NCBI GenBank assembly: GCA_937930845.1
Contig: CALHBJ010000008.1
Location: 185,132 to 249,131 of the forward strand
Direction: 5' to 3'
DNA length: 64,000 nucleotides
Source of the DNA: an uncultured Rhizobiaceae group bacterium
GTDB lineage: Bacteria > Pseudomonadota > Alphaproteobacteria > Rhizobiales > Rhizobiaceae
Position 1 is the stretch's first letter, and each line of letters begins with the position of its first letter. Below, piece after piece: positions 44,269 through 54,150 of the stretch. A program made the position numbers and the translations under genes. A model generated the notes under the pieces. It saw only the letters and a program-made list of their open reading frames with translations, was not told the origin of the DNA and did no database searches.

Positions 44269-47200
44269 ATGGCAATAGGTATCTTATCTGCAATCAGAGC
44301 CCGACTTCTCAATAATTCAGATCTTTCTCAAGAAACTGTGCGTGACACCCAGACCGGAGCACTGGCGGTTGGTCAGTCTGCATTCACTGAAAACAGCTTC
44401 ACACGTTCGAACGAAGCCCAGCCCGTTTCAGGCGCTTCAACCCTGCGTTTTGACGAAGAGGTGGAGTTCGAGGTTGAAAACCAAGACGGAGAGGATAGTC
44501 CCGATCAGGTAGGAACCGAACTTGACGATGTGCTAACCGGCAACGCCCAAGATAACGTTCTCAACGGTCTTGGTGGCAACGACCAGCTTTTCGGCCTGGG
44601 TGGCAATGACACGTTGATCGGTGGCGAAGGTGATGACTTTCTCGAAGGTGGTGGCGGAAGCGACATCAATGATGGTGGACCCGGTATTGATACAGCTTCA
44701 TTTGCTGATATCGGCGCGCCTGTGACGGCCAATCTCGCTGAGGGTTTTGCAGATTATCAGGCACCAAACGGCAACCTGATTCAGGACACTTTGACCGACG
44801 TTGAAAACCTGCTCGGCTCTGACAACAACGATACGTTGATCGGCGACGAAGGCGACAACATTATCGAAGGCGGCCGTGGAAGGGACGAAATCGACGGTGC
44901 CGGTGGCAATGATACACTTCTTGGCGGCAGGGGTGGCGATACTCTGATCGGTGGAGAAGGCGATGACTTCCTGCAAGGTGGCGGTGGAAGAGACATCACC
45001 GATGGTGGCGCTGGTTCAGACACCGTTTCATTCGATGACATCGGATCAAGCGTAACCGTCAATCTCTTGGCAGATACCGCTGACTATGTTGCACCCAATG
45101 GCAGGCCGGTTCAGGATTCCGTACTCAATATCGAAAACGTATTGGGCTCTGAGAACATTGACGTCATCATTGGCGACAATGAAGCCAATGTTCTCGATGG
45201 CAATGGCGGCGACGATGTTATCATCGCGCTTGGTGGCGATGACACGCTGATCGGCGGCTTGGGTGACGATGTCCTCGTCGGTGGCGAAGGCATCGATACA
45301 GCCGACTTCTCCGATCAGGACGTTGCAGTTAACGTCACATTGAATGGAGCAGGTGTTGGCACGGCGACCCGCGAAACCGGATTTTCAGTTTCCGTCAACA
45401 ACGCGACAGTTGCGCCGCTTGGATTGAACCCCAACGGTTCCGGTGATTTTTTCACTGAGGCTTTGGAAGGCAACCTCTACTTCAACCTTCACACTTCCGA
45501 CTTCCCAGGTGGCGAGATTCGTGGCCAGCTCGACAATCTTGTCAGCGACGTTACCGAATCCGGTTTCCGCACAATTGTCCTTGACGGACCATTGGATGCT
45601 GCCCAGGAGCCAGGCCCCCTGTCAGACAGTGAAGCCACTGGCACAGGTTCGCTCACAGTTGTTCAAAATCTGGAAACGGGTGAAGTTACCTATTCTTCAG
45701 AATTGTCGGTCTCAGGCCTTTCTGAGGGTGATCTTCAAACTCCGGCTCCCGGCGCTATCAGTGCAATTCACCTGCATAACGCCCCACGTGGTGAGAATGG
45801 CCCCGTTGCCCAGGACACTTTGGTTGATGCTGGCGCAGAAATTGATGCCGCAGAACCAACGGGTGTTTCCGGTCTTGATGTCATCTTTGAAGTTTCCGAA
45901 AGCGATGTTCTCGTTGAAATCGAGAATGTTACCGGCTCCAATGATGGTGACACCATCACGGTTACCGGCAATACCGACAACGTGCTGAACGGCCTTGACG
46001 GCAATGATGTTCTTTCTGCTGGTGGCGGAAATGACACCATCATTGGTGGCGCAGGCAGTGACACTTTGATCGGCGGTCTTGGCGACGACATTCTGGATGG
46101 CGGCGCCGGCAGCGACACGGTGGACTTCTCCGATGCCGATGTGGCGGTCAATGTGACACTGGACGGCAATGGTAACGGTACAGCGACCCGCGAAACCGGG
46201 TTTTCTGTCTCCGTCAACAATGCTCCGGTTGCGCCCCTTGGTTTGAACCCCAACGGTTCGGGCGACTTCGTGACGGAAGCGTTGAATGGCAACCTCTACT
46301 TCAACGTTCACACATCCGACTTCCTGGGTGGTGAAATTCGCGGGCAGCTGGACAGTCTTGTCAGCGATACTACCACCCATGAATACCGCACAATCGTGCT
46401 GGAAGGCACGTTGGACGCTGCCCAGGAACCGGGCCCGCTTTCAGACAGTGAAGCGACCGGCCTTGGTTCTGTTACGATCCTGCAGAATCTGGAGACAGGT
46501 GAGATCACCTATTCCTCAGAATTGTCCGTCACGGGTCTTTCCCAGGCAGACCTGCAAACACCGGCCCCTGGTGTTCTCAGTGCAATTCACCTGCACAACG
46601 CACCTCGCGGTTTCAATGGCCCTGTTGTGCAGGACACATTGGTGGATGCCGGTGCCTTCATCGATGCCAACGACCCCACAGGCGTATCCGGTGCGGACGT
46701 GATCTTTGAAGTTGTTGAAACTGATACGCTTTCCCAGATCGAAAATGTCATCGGTTCCAATGATGGTGATGTGATCACCGCAACCGGTGCGGCCAACAAC
46801 ACCTTCTCAGGTTTGGACGGCAATGACACCCTGCTTGGCGGCGGCGGCAACGATACCCTTCTGGGTGGCGATGGCGACGACTTCCTGCAAGGCGGCGGTG
46901 GCAGCGACATCACCGATGGTGGTGATGGCATTGATACGGCATCCTTTGCCGATATCGGAGCACCGGTTGCAGCCGTTCTGTTGGCTGACACGGCAGTCTA
47001 CAGCGCGCCAAATGGCAATCTGGTTACCGACCAGCTTTTGAACATCGAGAACCTCCTGGGTTCACAGAACAATGATGTGTTGGTTGGTGATTTCAACAAC
47101 AACGAACTGAACGGCGGCGGCGGTAACGATGTTGTCGTTGGACTGAACGGCGAAAACGTCCTCATCGGCGGCGGCGGCAATGACATCCTCATCGGTGGTG

Positions 47201-47715
47201 CTGGTGACGATTTCATCCAGGGCGGCGGCGGAAGCGACGTCACAATCGGCGGCGGCGGTATTGATACCGTATCCTTTGCTGATATTGGCGCACCGGTCAC
47301 GGTTGACCTGAATGCAGAAACCGCAAGTTATCTGGCCCCCAACGGCAATCTGATTGTCGATACGGTCCGCGGTTTTGAAAATGTCGTTGGTTCCGCAAAC
47401 GCCGACACGATCATTGGCGACCAAAACGACAATGTCCTCAATGGCGGTGCAGGTGATGACATTCTCACCGGTGGTGCGGGAGCCGATACGTTCGTCTTCG
47501 AACTGGGCACTGGTTTCGACACCATTACTGACTTTCAAAACGGCATCGACCGCATTGATGTTGGTGACTTTGGACCGGACTTTGATGTCTTGGGCGCTGT
47601 CAACGGTGCACAACAAGATGGTGATGACACAGTGATCACCCTTTCGGAGCAGGACAGCGTTCGTCTGGCCAATTTCGATCTGCAACAGCTCTCTGACGAC
47701 GACTTTGTTGCCTAA
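44269..47715 (+). CDS. Large RTX calcium-binding protein with two permuted CHRD modules
   Basis: A 1148-residue, very acidic protein with few cysteines. Many GGxGxDxxx RTX repeats (about 85-360, 550-620, 840-1110) bind Ca2+ once outside the cell. Two homologous CHRD modules (about 369-540 and 643-811) interrupt the repeats; in each, GNLYFN-HTSD-GGEIRGQL comes before the LDAAQEPG...AIHLHNAPRG half, opposite to the usual order. The C-terminus (GADTFVFELGTGFDTITDFQ ... DDDFVA) resembles type I secretion signals. No signal peptide. A transporter and adaptor follow directly, so secretion by type I is expected. Function may be adhesion, biofilm or matrix; not known. Confidence 0.9.
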   Translation: MAIGILSAIRARLLNNSDLSQETVRDTQTGALAVGQSAFTENSFTRSNEAQPVSGASTLRFDEEVEFEVENQDGEDSPDQVGTELDDVLTGNAQDNVLNGLGGNDQLFGLGGNDTLIGGEGDDFLEGGGGSDINDGGPGIDTASFADIGAPVTANLAEGFADYQAPNGNLIQDTLTDVENLLGSDNNDTLIGDEGDNIIEGGRGRDEIDGAGGNDTLLGGRGGDTLIGGEGDDFLQGGGGRDITDGGAGSDTVSFDDIGSSVTVNLLADTADYVAPNGRPVQDSVLNIENVLGSENIDVIIGDNEANVLDGNGGDDVIIALGGDDTLIGGLGDDVLVGGEGIDTADFSDQDVAVNVTLNGAGVGTATRETGFSVSVNNATVAPLGLNPNGSGDFFTEALEGNLYFNLHTSDFPGGEIRGQLDNLVSDVTESGFRTIVLDGPLDAAQEPGPLSDSEATGTGSLTVVQNLETGEVTYSSELSVSGLSEGDLQTPAPGAISAIHLHNAPRGENGPVAQDTLVDAGAEIDAAEPTGVSGLDVIFEVSESDVLVEIENVTGSNDGDTITVTGNTDNVLNGLDGNDVLSAGGGNDTIIGGAGSDTLIGGLGDDILDGGAGSDTVDFSDADVAVNVTLDGNGNGTATRETGFSVSVNNAPVAPLGLNPNGSGDFVTEALNGNLYFNVHTSDFLGGEIRGQLDSLVSDTTTHEYRTIVLEGTLDAAQEPGPLSDSEATGLGSVTILQNLETGEITYSSELSVTGLSQADLQTPAPGVLSAIHLHNAPRGFNGPVVQDTLVDAGAFIDANDPTGVSGADVIFEVVETDTLSQIENVIGSNDGDVITATGAANNTFSGLDGNDTLLGGGGNDTLLGGDGDDFLQGGGGSDITDGGDGIDTASFADIGAPVAAVLLADTAVYSAPNGNLVTDQLLNIENLLGSQNNDVLVGDFNNNELNGGGGNDVVVGLNGENVLIGGGGNDILIGGAGDDFIQGGGGSDVTIGGGGIDTVSFADIGAPVTVDLNAETASYLAPNGNLIVDTVRGFENVVGSANADTIIGDQNDNVLNGGAGDDILTGGAGADTFVFELGTGFDTITDFQNGIDRIDVGDFGPDFDVLGAVNGAQQDGDDTVITLSEQDSVRLANFDLQQLSDDDFVA

Positions 47716-47725
47716 ATCAACTCAG

Positions 47726-47760
47726 CGGGCGGCGGAATTTTCGCCGCCCGTATCTTCTCC
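47726..47760 (+). terminator. Hairpin between the RTX gene and its transporter genes
   Basis: A 9-bp stem CGGGCGGCG/CGCCGCCCG (47726-47734, 47742-47750) with a 7-nt loop, then TATCTTCTCC. It lies 10 bp after the RTX stop. It may act as a partial terminator so that more substrate than transporter is made, or it may stabilise mRNA. Confidence 0.6.
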
Positions 47761-47796
47761 ATTCATTGCTCCTGATTGAAATTGGAAAGACCTCCC

Positions 47797-49557
47797 ATGC
47801 CCCTCAAGACCTCCCCAGTTGCGCTGGCCATGCGTTCATTGCGCAGCGGCTTTGCCGCAATCGCCTTCTTCTCACTCTTCATCAATCTTCTGATGCTCGC
47901 CGGTCCACTTTATATGCTTCAGGTCTACGACCGCGTATTGACCAGCCAAAGTTCAGAAACACTGGTCGCGCTGACTGTCATATTGGGTGGCGTGTTTATG
48001 GCCACGGGTCTCCTCGAACTGATCCGGGTTCGCATATTAAACCGCCTGGGCGCTCGCTTTGAAACACGCGCAGGTACTGAGATTCTAAGCGCTGTCATGC
48101 GCCGCAGAATTTCAGGGAAAGCCAGACCGGGCGAACTGGTTGCCAATGACATGAGCGCATTTAGGGACTTTCTGTCGGGCAATACGCTCATTGCCTTTTT
48201 TGATGCACCATGGGTGCCGATCTATCTGGCAATCCTGTTCATCATGCATCCCTTGTTGGGCGCGCTTGGTGTTGTGGGCGCATTGATTTTGTTCATCCTT
48301 GCGCTGGTCAACAGTTCTGCCAGCCAGAAACCTTCCAGTGACGCAACCGAGGCAAGGCGTCAATCAGACGCGATGTTCAACTCATGCGACAACAGCGCGG
48401 AATTGGTGCATTCAATGGGAATGACCAGCGACCTGCAAAAGCGCTGGTCTGTTCTTCAACACGCAACAAGCAATTTCAAAACCCGTGCGACGGATCGCGT
48501 GGCTACATTTTCAATTCTCTCCAAGACCATCCGCATGGCACTGCAGTCGGGCATATTGGGGCTTGGTGCTGCATTGGCAATTGCCGGTGAAGTCTCTGCG
48601 GGGGTCATGATTGCCGCCACGATTATTCTGGGCCGGGCGCTTGCTCCAATTGACCAGGCGATTGGCCAATGGCGCATTTTTGTTGCCGCCGTCGGCTCCT
48701 ACCGGAAATTGAAGGGCATACTCAACGACAGCCCCCAACCTGATCAACGCACTTGTTTGCCGAACGCCTATCAGACAGTCAAAGTGAATATTCACCAGGC
48801 AGGCCCCCCAACTGCGGAACGTGCCACTGTTGCCGGGCTCGGCTTCACATTGGAAGCGGGCGATGTGCTTGCCGTCATTGGCTCCAGCGGTTCGGGCAAA
48901 TCCACCCTGGCCCGGCTTTTGACGGGTATTTGGTTTCCACAACGCGGCGGTGTCTCGTTCGATGGCACTGAAACGGATCGATGGAATGCCGAAGAGCTTG
49001 GACGCCAGATTGGGTATCTGCCCCAGGAAGTTGAACTCTTTGACGGATCCATTCGCGAAAATATTTCACGGTTTTCAACACAGGATGATGGCGACGCCGT
49101 TTTAAGCGCCGCCATGGAGGCTGATGTGCATGAGATGATCATGCAATTGCCGGAAGGCTACGAGACACAAATCGGAGCCAATGGCGCATTTCTGTCCGGT
49201 GGTCAGCGCCAGCGCATTGCCCTGGCAAGGGCCCTGTATGGCGCACCGTTCGTGCTGGTGTTGGATGAACCCAATTCCAATCTGGACGCCACGGGAGATA
49301 CCGCGCTTAGGCGGGCAATTCATTCGGCCAAAAAACGCGGCGCAATAATTGTCATGATGACCCATCGCCCCAGCGCCCTGCAGGCGGTGAATAAAGTTCT
49401 GGTTCTGGAGAACGGCGCACAAAAGGCTTTTGGCCCGAAAGATGACGTATTGCGCGCCACTACACGTGCGGTCAGTTCCGTGCCCAACAATCAGACTAAC
49501 GAAACAACCTCCAACGATAACAGCGTTGAACAACCCCAGGAAAGATCAGTACGATGA
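47797..49557 (+). CDS. Type I secretion system ABC transporter (permease-ATPase)
   Basis: A 586-residue half transporter of the PrtD/HlyB type without an N-terminal C39 peptidase domain. Several TM helices (about 20-300) precede the ATPase: Walker A GSSGSGKS, signature LSGGQRQRIALARAL, Walker B VLVLDEPNSNLD, and the H-loop MTHRP. The start at 47797 has GGAAAG upstream. Its stop overlaps the adaptor start as ATGA, and the RTX gene is directly upstream, so this is likely its dedicated exporter in the inner membrane. Confidence 0.93.
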   Translation: MPLKTSPVALAMRSLRSGFAAIAFFSLFINLLMLAGPLYMLQVYDRVLTSQSSETLVALTVILGGVFMATGLLELIRVRILNRLGARFETRAGTEILSAVMRRRISGKARPGELVANDMSAFRDFLSGNTLIAFFDAPWVPIYLAILFIMHPLLGALGVVGALILFILALVNSSASQKPSSDATEARRQSDAMFNSCDNSAELVHSMGMTSDLQKRWSVLQHATSNFKTRATDRVATFSILSKTIRMALQSGILGLGAALAIAGEVSAGVMIAATIILGRALAPIDQAIGQWRIFVAAVGSYRKLKGILNDSPQPDQRTCLPNAYQTVKVNIHQAGPPTAERATVAGLGFTLEAGDVLAVIGSSGSGKSTLARLLTGIWFPQRGGVSFDGTETDRWNAEELGRQIGYLPQEVELFDGSIRENISRFSTQDDGDAVLSAAMEADVHEMIMQLPEGYETQIGANGAFLSGGQRQRIALARALYGAPFVLVLDEPNSNLDATGDTALRRAIHSAKKRGAIIVMMTHRPSALQAVNKVLVLENGAQKAFGPKDDVLRATTRAVSSVPNNQTNETTSNDNSVEQPQERSVR

Positions 49558-50924
49558 GCACATCCCTTGTTCCGGTCGTCAATGGTGAAATCATTGATCC
49601 CAACCAGACTTATGCCCATGGACACACCAAGGGTGGTTCAAGCATCTCGCCCTATATTTTGATGGGATTCCTGTTTCTCCTCACCTTCATCGGTGGCAGT
49701 GGTTACTGGGCCATGACAGCGCGCCTGGATGGTGCAGTCGTTGCCCCCGCTTCATTCGTGGTCGAAGGCAACCGAAAGACGGTTCAACACCTGGAAGGGG
49801 GAATCGTAAAAGATCTCTTGGTTCGGGAGGGTGATTTCGTCACAGCCGACCAGGTTTTGATGCGTCTCGACAGCACTCAAAATGATGTCAATGTGGACGT
49901 GTTAGGCAATCAATTGGCCGAATTATACATTCGTCAAGCTCGTCTGCTTGCCGAATTGCGAGAGGCTGACGATTTCACACAATCCGATATTGAGAATTCA
50001 ATTACGCGGGCCATTGACCCTGCAAAGCGCAGCGCCTTGTTCAACGTTCAAAAAAACCTGTTCGACGCACAAAGCCGTGCCCGCACAGGGGAAGAAGAAA
50101 TTTTGATGCAGCGCATCAAGAGCCTGCGGGAAGAAATCGGCGGGCTGGATGAACAGCGCGCGGCAAATGAACGTCAGCTGGTTATTGCCAGATCGGAACA
50201 GGCTTCCTTTGAAGCTTTGTTGAAGAAGGAACTGACTACTTCCAGTCGGGTCAATAATATCCGCCGGGAGGTGGAAAGACTGCTCGGCTCTGATGCCCAG
50301 TTTGTGACCAGCCAGGCACGTGCAAAAAACCAGATTGGCGAATTGGAACTCCAGCGCTTAAGCCGCAAGAAATTGCGAATCGAAGCGATCACCACGGAAC
50401 TTGCGCTGATTGAAACCCAAATCTCAGGGGTTGAGCCCCAGTATTTTGGGGCTCAGGCTCAGCAAAAACGCATCGCAGTCAAAGCGCCGGTCACTGGTAA
50501 GGTTGTGAATGTGAAGGTCTACACCCAAGGTGGTGTGGTTCGTCCAGGTCAGGACATTTTGGATATTGTACCCGCCGATGAAGAACTGGTGATTGAGGCG
50601 CGGGTGAATACGGATGACATCGAAAAGCTGCGCATTGGTCAGCCAACACGTGTGCGCCTGACTGCATTTGACCAGAACCAGGTTCCGGAGGCCAACGGCC
50701 TGATCATCGGCATATCAGCGGACAGTTTGACGGATGAGAGAACGGGAAAGCCGTATTATGTTGCCAAAGTCAGACTGGACAAGGAGCAGCCCCTGCAAGT
50801 CCAGCAACTGGCTTTCGTTCCGGGAATGCCCGCCGACATATTTGTAAAAACCGGTGAGCGAACAGCTATCAGTTATCTGCTGCAACCGCTTAATGATCGC
50901 CTGAGCCGCACATTCATTGAGTAA
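49554..50924 (+). CDS. HlyD-family periplasmic adaptor of type I secretion
   Basis: A 456-residue membrane-fusion protein: one N-terminal TM (about 32-54), a biotinyl-lipoyl half-motif (EGGIVKDLLVREGDFV), long coiled coil (about 115-290; EILMQRIKSLREEIG), then the second lipoyl part (APVTGKVVNVKVYTQGG) and C-terminal beta domain. It spans the periplasm between the ABC transporter and an outer-membrane TolC-type pore. It overlaps the transporter gene by 4 bp. No TolC gene is in the window, so the outer-membrane part must be elsewhere. Confidence 0.93.
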   Translation: MSTSLVPVVNGEIIDPNQTYAHGHTKGGSSISPYILMGFLFLLTFIGGSGYWAMTARLDGAVVAPASFVVEGNRKTVQHLEGGIVKDLLVREGDFVTADQVLMRLDSTQNDVNVDVLGNQLAELYIRQARLLAELREADDFTQSDIENSITRAIDPAKRSALFNVQKNLFDAQSRARTGEEEILMQRIKSLREEIGGLDEQRAANERQLVIARSEQASFEALLKKELTTSSRVNNIRREVERLLGSDAQFVTSQARAKNQIGELELQRLSRKKLRIEAITTELALIETQISGVEPQYFGAQAQQKRIAVKAPVTGKVVNVKVYTQGGVVRPGQDILDIVPADEELVIEARVNTDDIEKLRIGQPTRVRLTAFDQNQVPEANGLIIGISADSLTDERTGKPYYVAKVRLDKEQPLQVQQLAFVPGMPADIFVKTGERTAISYLLQPLNDRLSRTFIE

Positions 50925-50984
50925 AACCCCGTTGGGCTTCACCCAATGAGGTCACATCAATCACTTTTTTAGACTTAAAGAACC

Positions 50985-51011
50985 GGCAGGCGCCTAATTT
51001 AGGCGCCTGCC
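50985..51011. terminator. Perfect hairpin between two convergent genes
   Basis: An 11-bp perfect stem GGCAGGCGCCT/AGGCGCCTGCC with a 5-nt loop (50996-51000) between the adaptor gene and the NTF2-like gene. T-runs are weak on both sides, but the placement suits a bidirectional terminator. Confidence 0.7.
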
Positions 51012-51021
51012 AATTTCGCAA

Positions 51022-51378
51022 TCAGTAGTGTCTGAACAATTTGGATGTAATTTTCCACGAACCATCCGCCTGTTCGGCCAGGTGAAAGTGGTTGGTGAAA
51101 GACATGCCCAACAAATTTGTTTCAAATAATTCAGCCGTGGCGACCTTATCCGTCACAGTGACTGAACCGATCTCCGCGCCATAGTCGGCACCGACCTCGT
51201 TGGCCTCCAGAGCGCCGTAGAACGGTTCAGGCCCGCCTTGCAATAAGTCTGGCCCAAGCCAACCAGTCATTCTGGCATCAGCATGGAATATTTCCTGAAG
51301 CAGGCTGACATTGCGGGTTCTGGTTCCCTCGACATACGCCTCTACAACAGCGCGGGGTGAACTTGTGTGATTGGACAT
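51022..51378 (-). CDS. NTF2-like (lumazine-binding/SnoaL-type) small protein
   Basis: A 118-residue cone-fold protein: AVVEAYVEGTRTRNVSLLQEIFHADARMTGWLG is the usual helix-strand start and SFTNHFHLAEQADGSWKITSKLF the final strands. This fold covers isomerases, dehydratases and binding proteins; no catalytic residues can be named. AGGAGG-like ribosome-binding site precedes the start. It lies 34 bp downstream of the aldehyde dehydrogenase gene, same strand, so it probably shares a transcript. Confidence 0.85.
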   Translation of the reverse strand: MSNHTSSPRAVVEAYVEGTRTRNVSLLQEIFHADARMTGWLGPDLLQGGPEPFYGALEANEVGADYGAEIGSVTVTDKVATAELFETNLLGMSFTNHFHLAEQADGSWKITSKLFRHY

Positions 51379-51412
51379 GGGTGTGTCCTCCTAATTGTTG
51401 ATCTGCGAATGT

Positions 51413-52822
51413 TTATGAAAAGACGACCTGAACATCGGTGTATTCCTGAAGTCCTTCTTCGCCGAACTCCACACCGATCCCGGATTTCTTGACGCCGCCA
51501 AAAGGCGCATTGGGCTGAATGGCACCATGCTTGTTGATCCAAACTGATCCACATTCCATCTTCAATGCGACTTCCTTGGCTTTTTCGATATCCTTGGACC
51601 AAACAGAGCCGCCCAAACCGTTTTCGGATTTGTTGGCCTGTGCAATCACATCATCCAGATCCGAGTATTTTATGATCGGCAGTGCGGGGCCAAATTGCTC
51701 TTCAGCAACCAGGGGGTCATCATTGTCCAGATCAGCAATGATGGTTGGCGGAAAGAAGAGGCCTTCGCCAGGTTCGCCACCCAGCAAAACACGCCCCTTT
51801 TTTTTGCCCTCGTCCACGAGGCGTTTGACCTTGTCAAACTGCCGCTGATTTTGGACCGGTCCAAGAATGCTCTCTTCAGCCATGCCATCACCAACCGGAA
51901 TGTTTTTGGCGAAATTGACCAATTGCTCGCATACATCGTCATAGACATCTTCATGAACATAAAGCCGCTTCATGGCAGCGCATGTTTGCCCGTTATTGAT
52001 GAACCCGCCCCAGAAAAGACCTTCGGCGATTTGCGCAGGATCGACATCAGGAAGTACGATGCCTGCATCATTGCCGCCCATTTCCAGCGTCAGGCGCTTC
52101 ATGGTTTCGGCTGCGGTGCGCATGATTTTTTCACCTGTGGCACAGGAACCGGTGAATACGATTTTGCGAATATCCGGGTGGGATGACATGGCGGCTCCCA
52201 CGGAGTCGTTGCCATCACTTCCGGTCACGCAGTTCACCACGCCTGCGGGCAGAGCCTCATTCATGATTTCCACCAGGCGGATGGTGGACAAGGGCGTAAA
52301 GGGTGATGGTTTGATCACCACAGTATTGCCGGTGCGCAATGCCGGCATGATGTGCCAAATTGCGATCATGACAGGGAAGTTCCAGGGAGTGATTGACCCC
52401 ACAACCCCAAGCGGTTTGCGATGCAATTCGACCTTGCCTTCGTTGTTGTCCTGCAACACCTTCATGGGCAAAGAAAGTGTGCTGGTGTAGCCTGCCCAAG
52501 CGCCCGCACCGCCCAGTTCCCAACGCGAACCAAGACCGTTGAGAGGTTTGCCCTGCTCCTGGGTGATCAGGGTTGCCAATTCTTCGGAATTTTCAGCAAT
52601 TTTGGCCGTTACGGCTTCGCAAGCCGCCCGCAATTGCGCGTCTGATTGTTTGGACCAGGTCTGAAATGCATGGTCGGCTGCGGCAACTGCGGCGTCAAGA
52701 TCGGCCATACTGGCATCGGGTGCCAGGCCCACCACCTCGCCGGTCGACGGGTTGCGCACTTCGAAAGTGTCCTTGGGGGCAACTTTCTTACCATTGATCA
52801 TCATCGAAAACGTGTCAGCCAC
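51413..52822 (-). CDS. NAD(P)-dependent aldehyde dehydrogenase
   Basis: A 469-residue ALDH with catalytic Cys in NNGQTCAAMKR, general base Glu in LEMGGNDAG, the SITPWNFPV cofactor site and the PFGGVKKSGIG end. It oxidises an aldehyde to an acid; the substrate class cannot be set by eye, though the adjacent FeaR-like regulator hints at aromatic aldehydes. The GTG at 52822 is chosen because GAGGAG lies 8 bp upstream; an upstream in-frame ATG lacks one. Confidence 0.94.
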   Translation of the reverse strand: MADTFSMMINGKKVAPKDTFEVRNPSTGEVVGLAPDASMADLDAAVAAADHAFQTWSKQSDAQLRAACEAVTAKIAENSEELATLITQEQGKPLNGLGSRWELGGAGAWAGYTSTLSLPMKVLQDNNEGKVELHRKPLGVVGSITPWNFPVMIAIWHIMPALRTGNTVVIKPSPFTPLSTIRLVEIMNEALPAGVVNCVTGSDGNDSVGAAMSSHPDIRKIVFTGSCATGEKIMRTAAETMKRLTLEMGGNDAGIVLPDVDPAQIAEGLFWGGFINNGQTCAAMKRLYVHEDVYDDVCEQLVNFAKNIPVGDGMAEESILGPVQNQRQFDKVKRLVDEGKKKGRVLLGGEPGEGLFFPPTIIADLDNDDPLVAEEQFGPALPIIKYSDLDDVIAQANKSENGLGGSVWSKDIEKAKEVALKMECGSVWINKHGAIQPNAPFGGVKKSGIGVEFGEEGLQEYTDVQVVFS

Positions 52823-52929
52823 GGCTTTTCTCCTCGCGTTAAAACACATCCACTGGTGCCAGCAGATGCTCCAAATTTCGCAAGGTTAGGAGGGTGCGAT
52901 AAAACAGTCTTGGCGTAGCGCGCCAATAA

Positions 52930-53874
52930 TTATTGCATTGCGTGACTGAGCTTGAGCTTTTCGCCAGGCGCACAGCCGTAGCGTTCCTTGAACTGTCGGT
53001 AAAATGTGGACAGATCCCGAAACCCGCACTCAAAAGCGGTCGCGGCAACGGAGCGGGTTTCGCCGATCTGCAAGCGGTCCAGCATTTGATCCGCTGCTTC
53101 CAGGCGCATTTGTTGCAAGCGCCTGTGCGGCGTGTCGTTCACCGCGCTAAATGCGCGTTGCAACTGGCGCAGGGATACGCCTGTCAAATCAGCAATCTGC
53201 GCGGGCGAGAAGTTTGGATCGGCATAGTATAAAGACATGAAATGCAATGCTCGATTGACCATTTGCCGGTTGGGATCTGGTTGTCCGGCCTCGCCGAGAC
53301 TGCGGTTCAAAAGAAAGGCCCCTAAAATGCCGTAAAGGGCTTCGGCAACATGTCCTTGTCTTTGTTGTTTGCCGTCTAACAGTTCCATGAGAACGGAGCG
53401 CATTGCCTGTCCCAAAGGATCTTTGCGACCAATGCTGATGCCCCCCTTTATGCGTTTTCCAAAACGGTGGAGCATTTCATCCCGCGGCAAGTGCAGTGAA
53501 ACCTGCATGGACGGGCCATTGTCACAATGGAAGGACGATGCCTGGGTGGAATCGACCAAGAACATATCGCCCGGCTCCATATCCACGATTGTGTCGGCTT
53601 GCGACATACGTGAAACGCCCCGGTCCTGAACAACAAGAAAGAAATGATTGCCAGGGTCTTGCCTGATATTTCTGCCGCGACGGTGAACCGTATTGGCGTT
53701 TTGACCAACAAAGGCAAAATCCAGCCCGGCTTTTGAACGACTGGAAATATGGCCAGCTATTTGATCCAGACTGTTGGTCGGTTCCACATCAAAACAGCCA
53801 CAGATTTGTTTGAGTTCAGCCCCGAACTGTTCCGCAGGCATTTCACACAGGTCATCAAACTTCGCCAGCACCAT
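52930..53874 (-). CDS. AraC-family transcriptional regulator, FeaR-like
   Basis: A 314-residue regulator with an N-terminal cupin-like sensing region (MEPGDMFLVDSTQASSFH) and C-terminal HTHs (FSPAQIADLTGVSLRQLQRAF; VAATAFECGFRDLSTFYRQFKERYG). The layout and length fit the FeaR/AraC_binding_2 group, which control aldehyde dehydrogenase genes for aromatic amines. It lies directly upstream of the ALDH gene on the same strand, about 107 bp apart, suggesting local control. Distinct from the other three AraC proteins here. Confidence 0.9.
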   Translation of the reverse strand: MVLAKFDDLCEMPAEQFGAELKQICGCFDVEPTNSLDQIAGHISSRSKAGLDFAFVGQNANTVHRRGRNIRQDPGNHFFLVVQDRGVSRMSQADTIVDMEPGDMFLVDSTQASSFHCDNGPSMQVSLHLPRDEMLHRFGKRIKGGISIGRKDPLGQAMRSVLMELLDGKQQRQGHVAEALYGILGAFLLNRSLGEAGQPDPNRQMVNRALHFMSLYYADPNFSPAQIADLTGVSLRQLQRAFSAVNDTPHRRLQQMRLEAADQMLDRLQIGETRSVAATAFECGFRDLSTFYRQFKERYGCAPGEKLKLSHAMQ

Positions 53875-54150
53875 GCAATCGCCTCCTGTTAATGATCATT
53901 TCTGTTGCCGTGGCTGACACTAATTTTGCCCGCCAACATATGTTGCGCTGCCAAAGCTTTAAAGGCCATCACGCCAAGAGTGATCAAAAGTGAAGACCGG
54001 TGGTGAGCCCGCCGCAATTCGAACGCCCAGCGGACAGAAACTGAAAAAAGAACCTGTAGCCAACAATCATGAATGACCGCGTTGAATCCAAATTGTATCT
54101 TTCTTCTATCAACAAACCATGCCTGTAGTTTCGATCGGAGGTAAATATTG

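Noticed and set aside
44505-47685. Long minus-strand reading frames rich in Pro and Ser opposite the RTX gene
   Set aside because: They are the antisense image of Gly/Asp-rich RTX repeats; no starts with ribosome-binding sites and no motifs.
44269-47715. CRISPR-like array in the repeated RTX region
   Set aside because: The repeats are coding, imperfect and in one continuous frame with no unique spacers.
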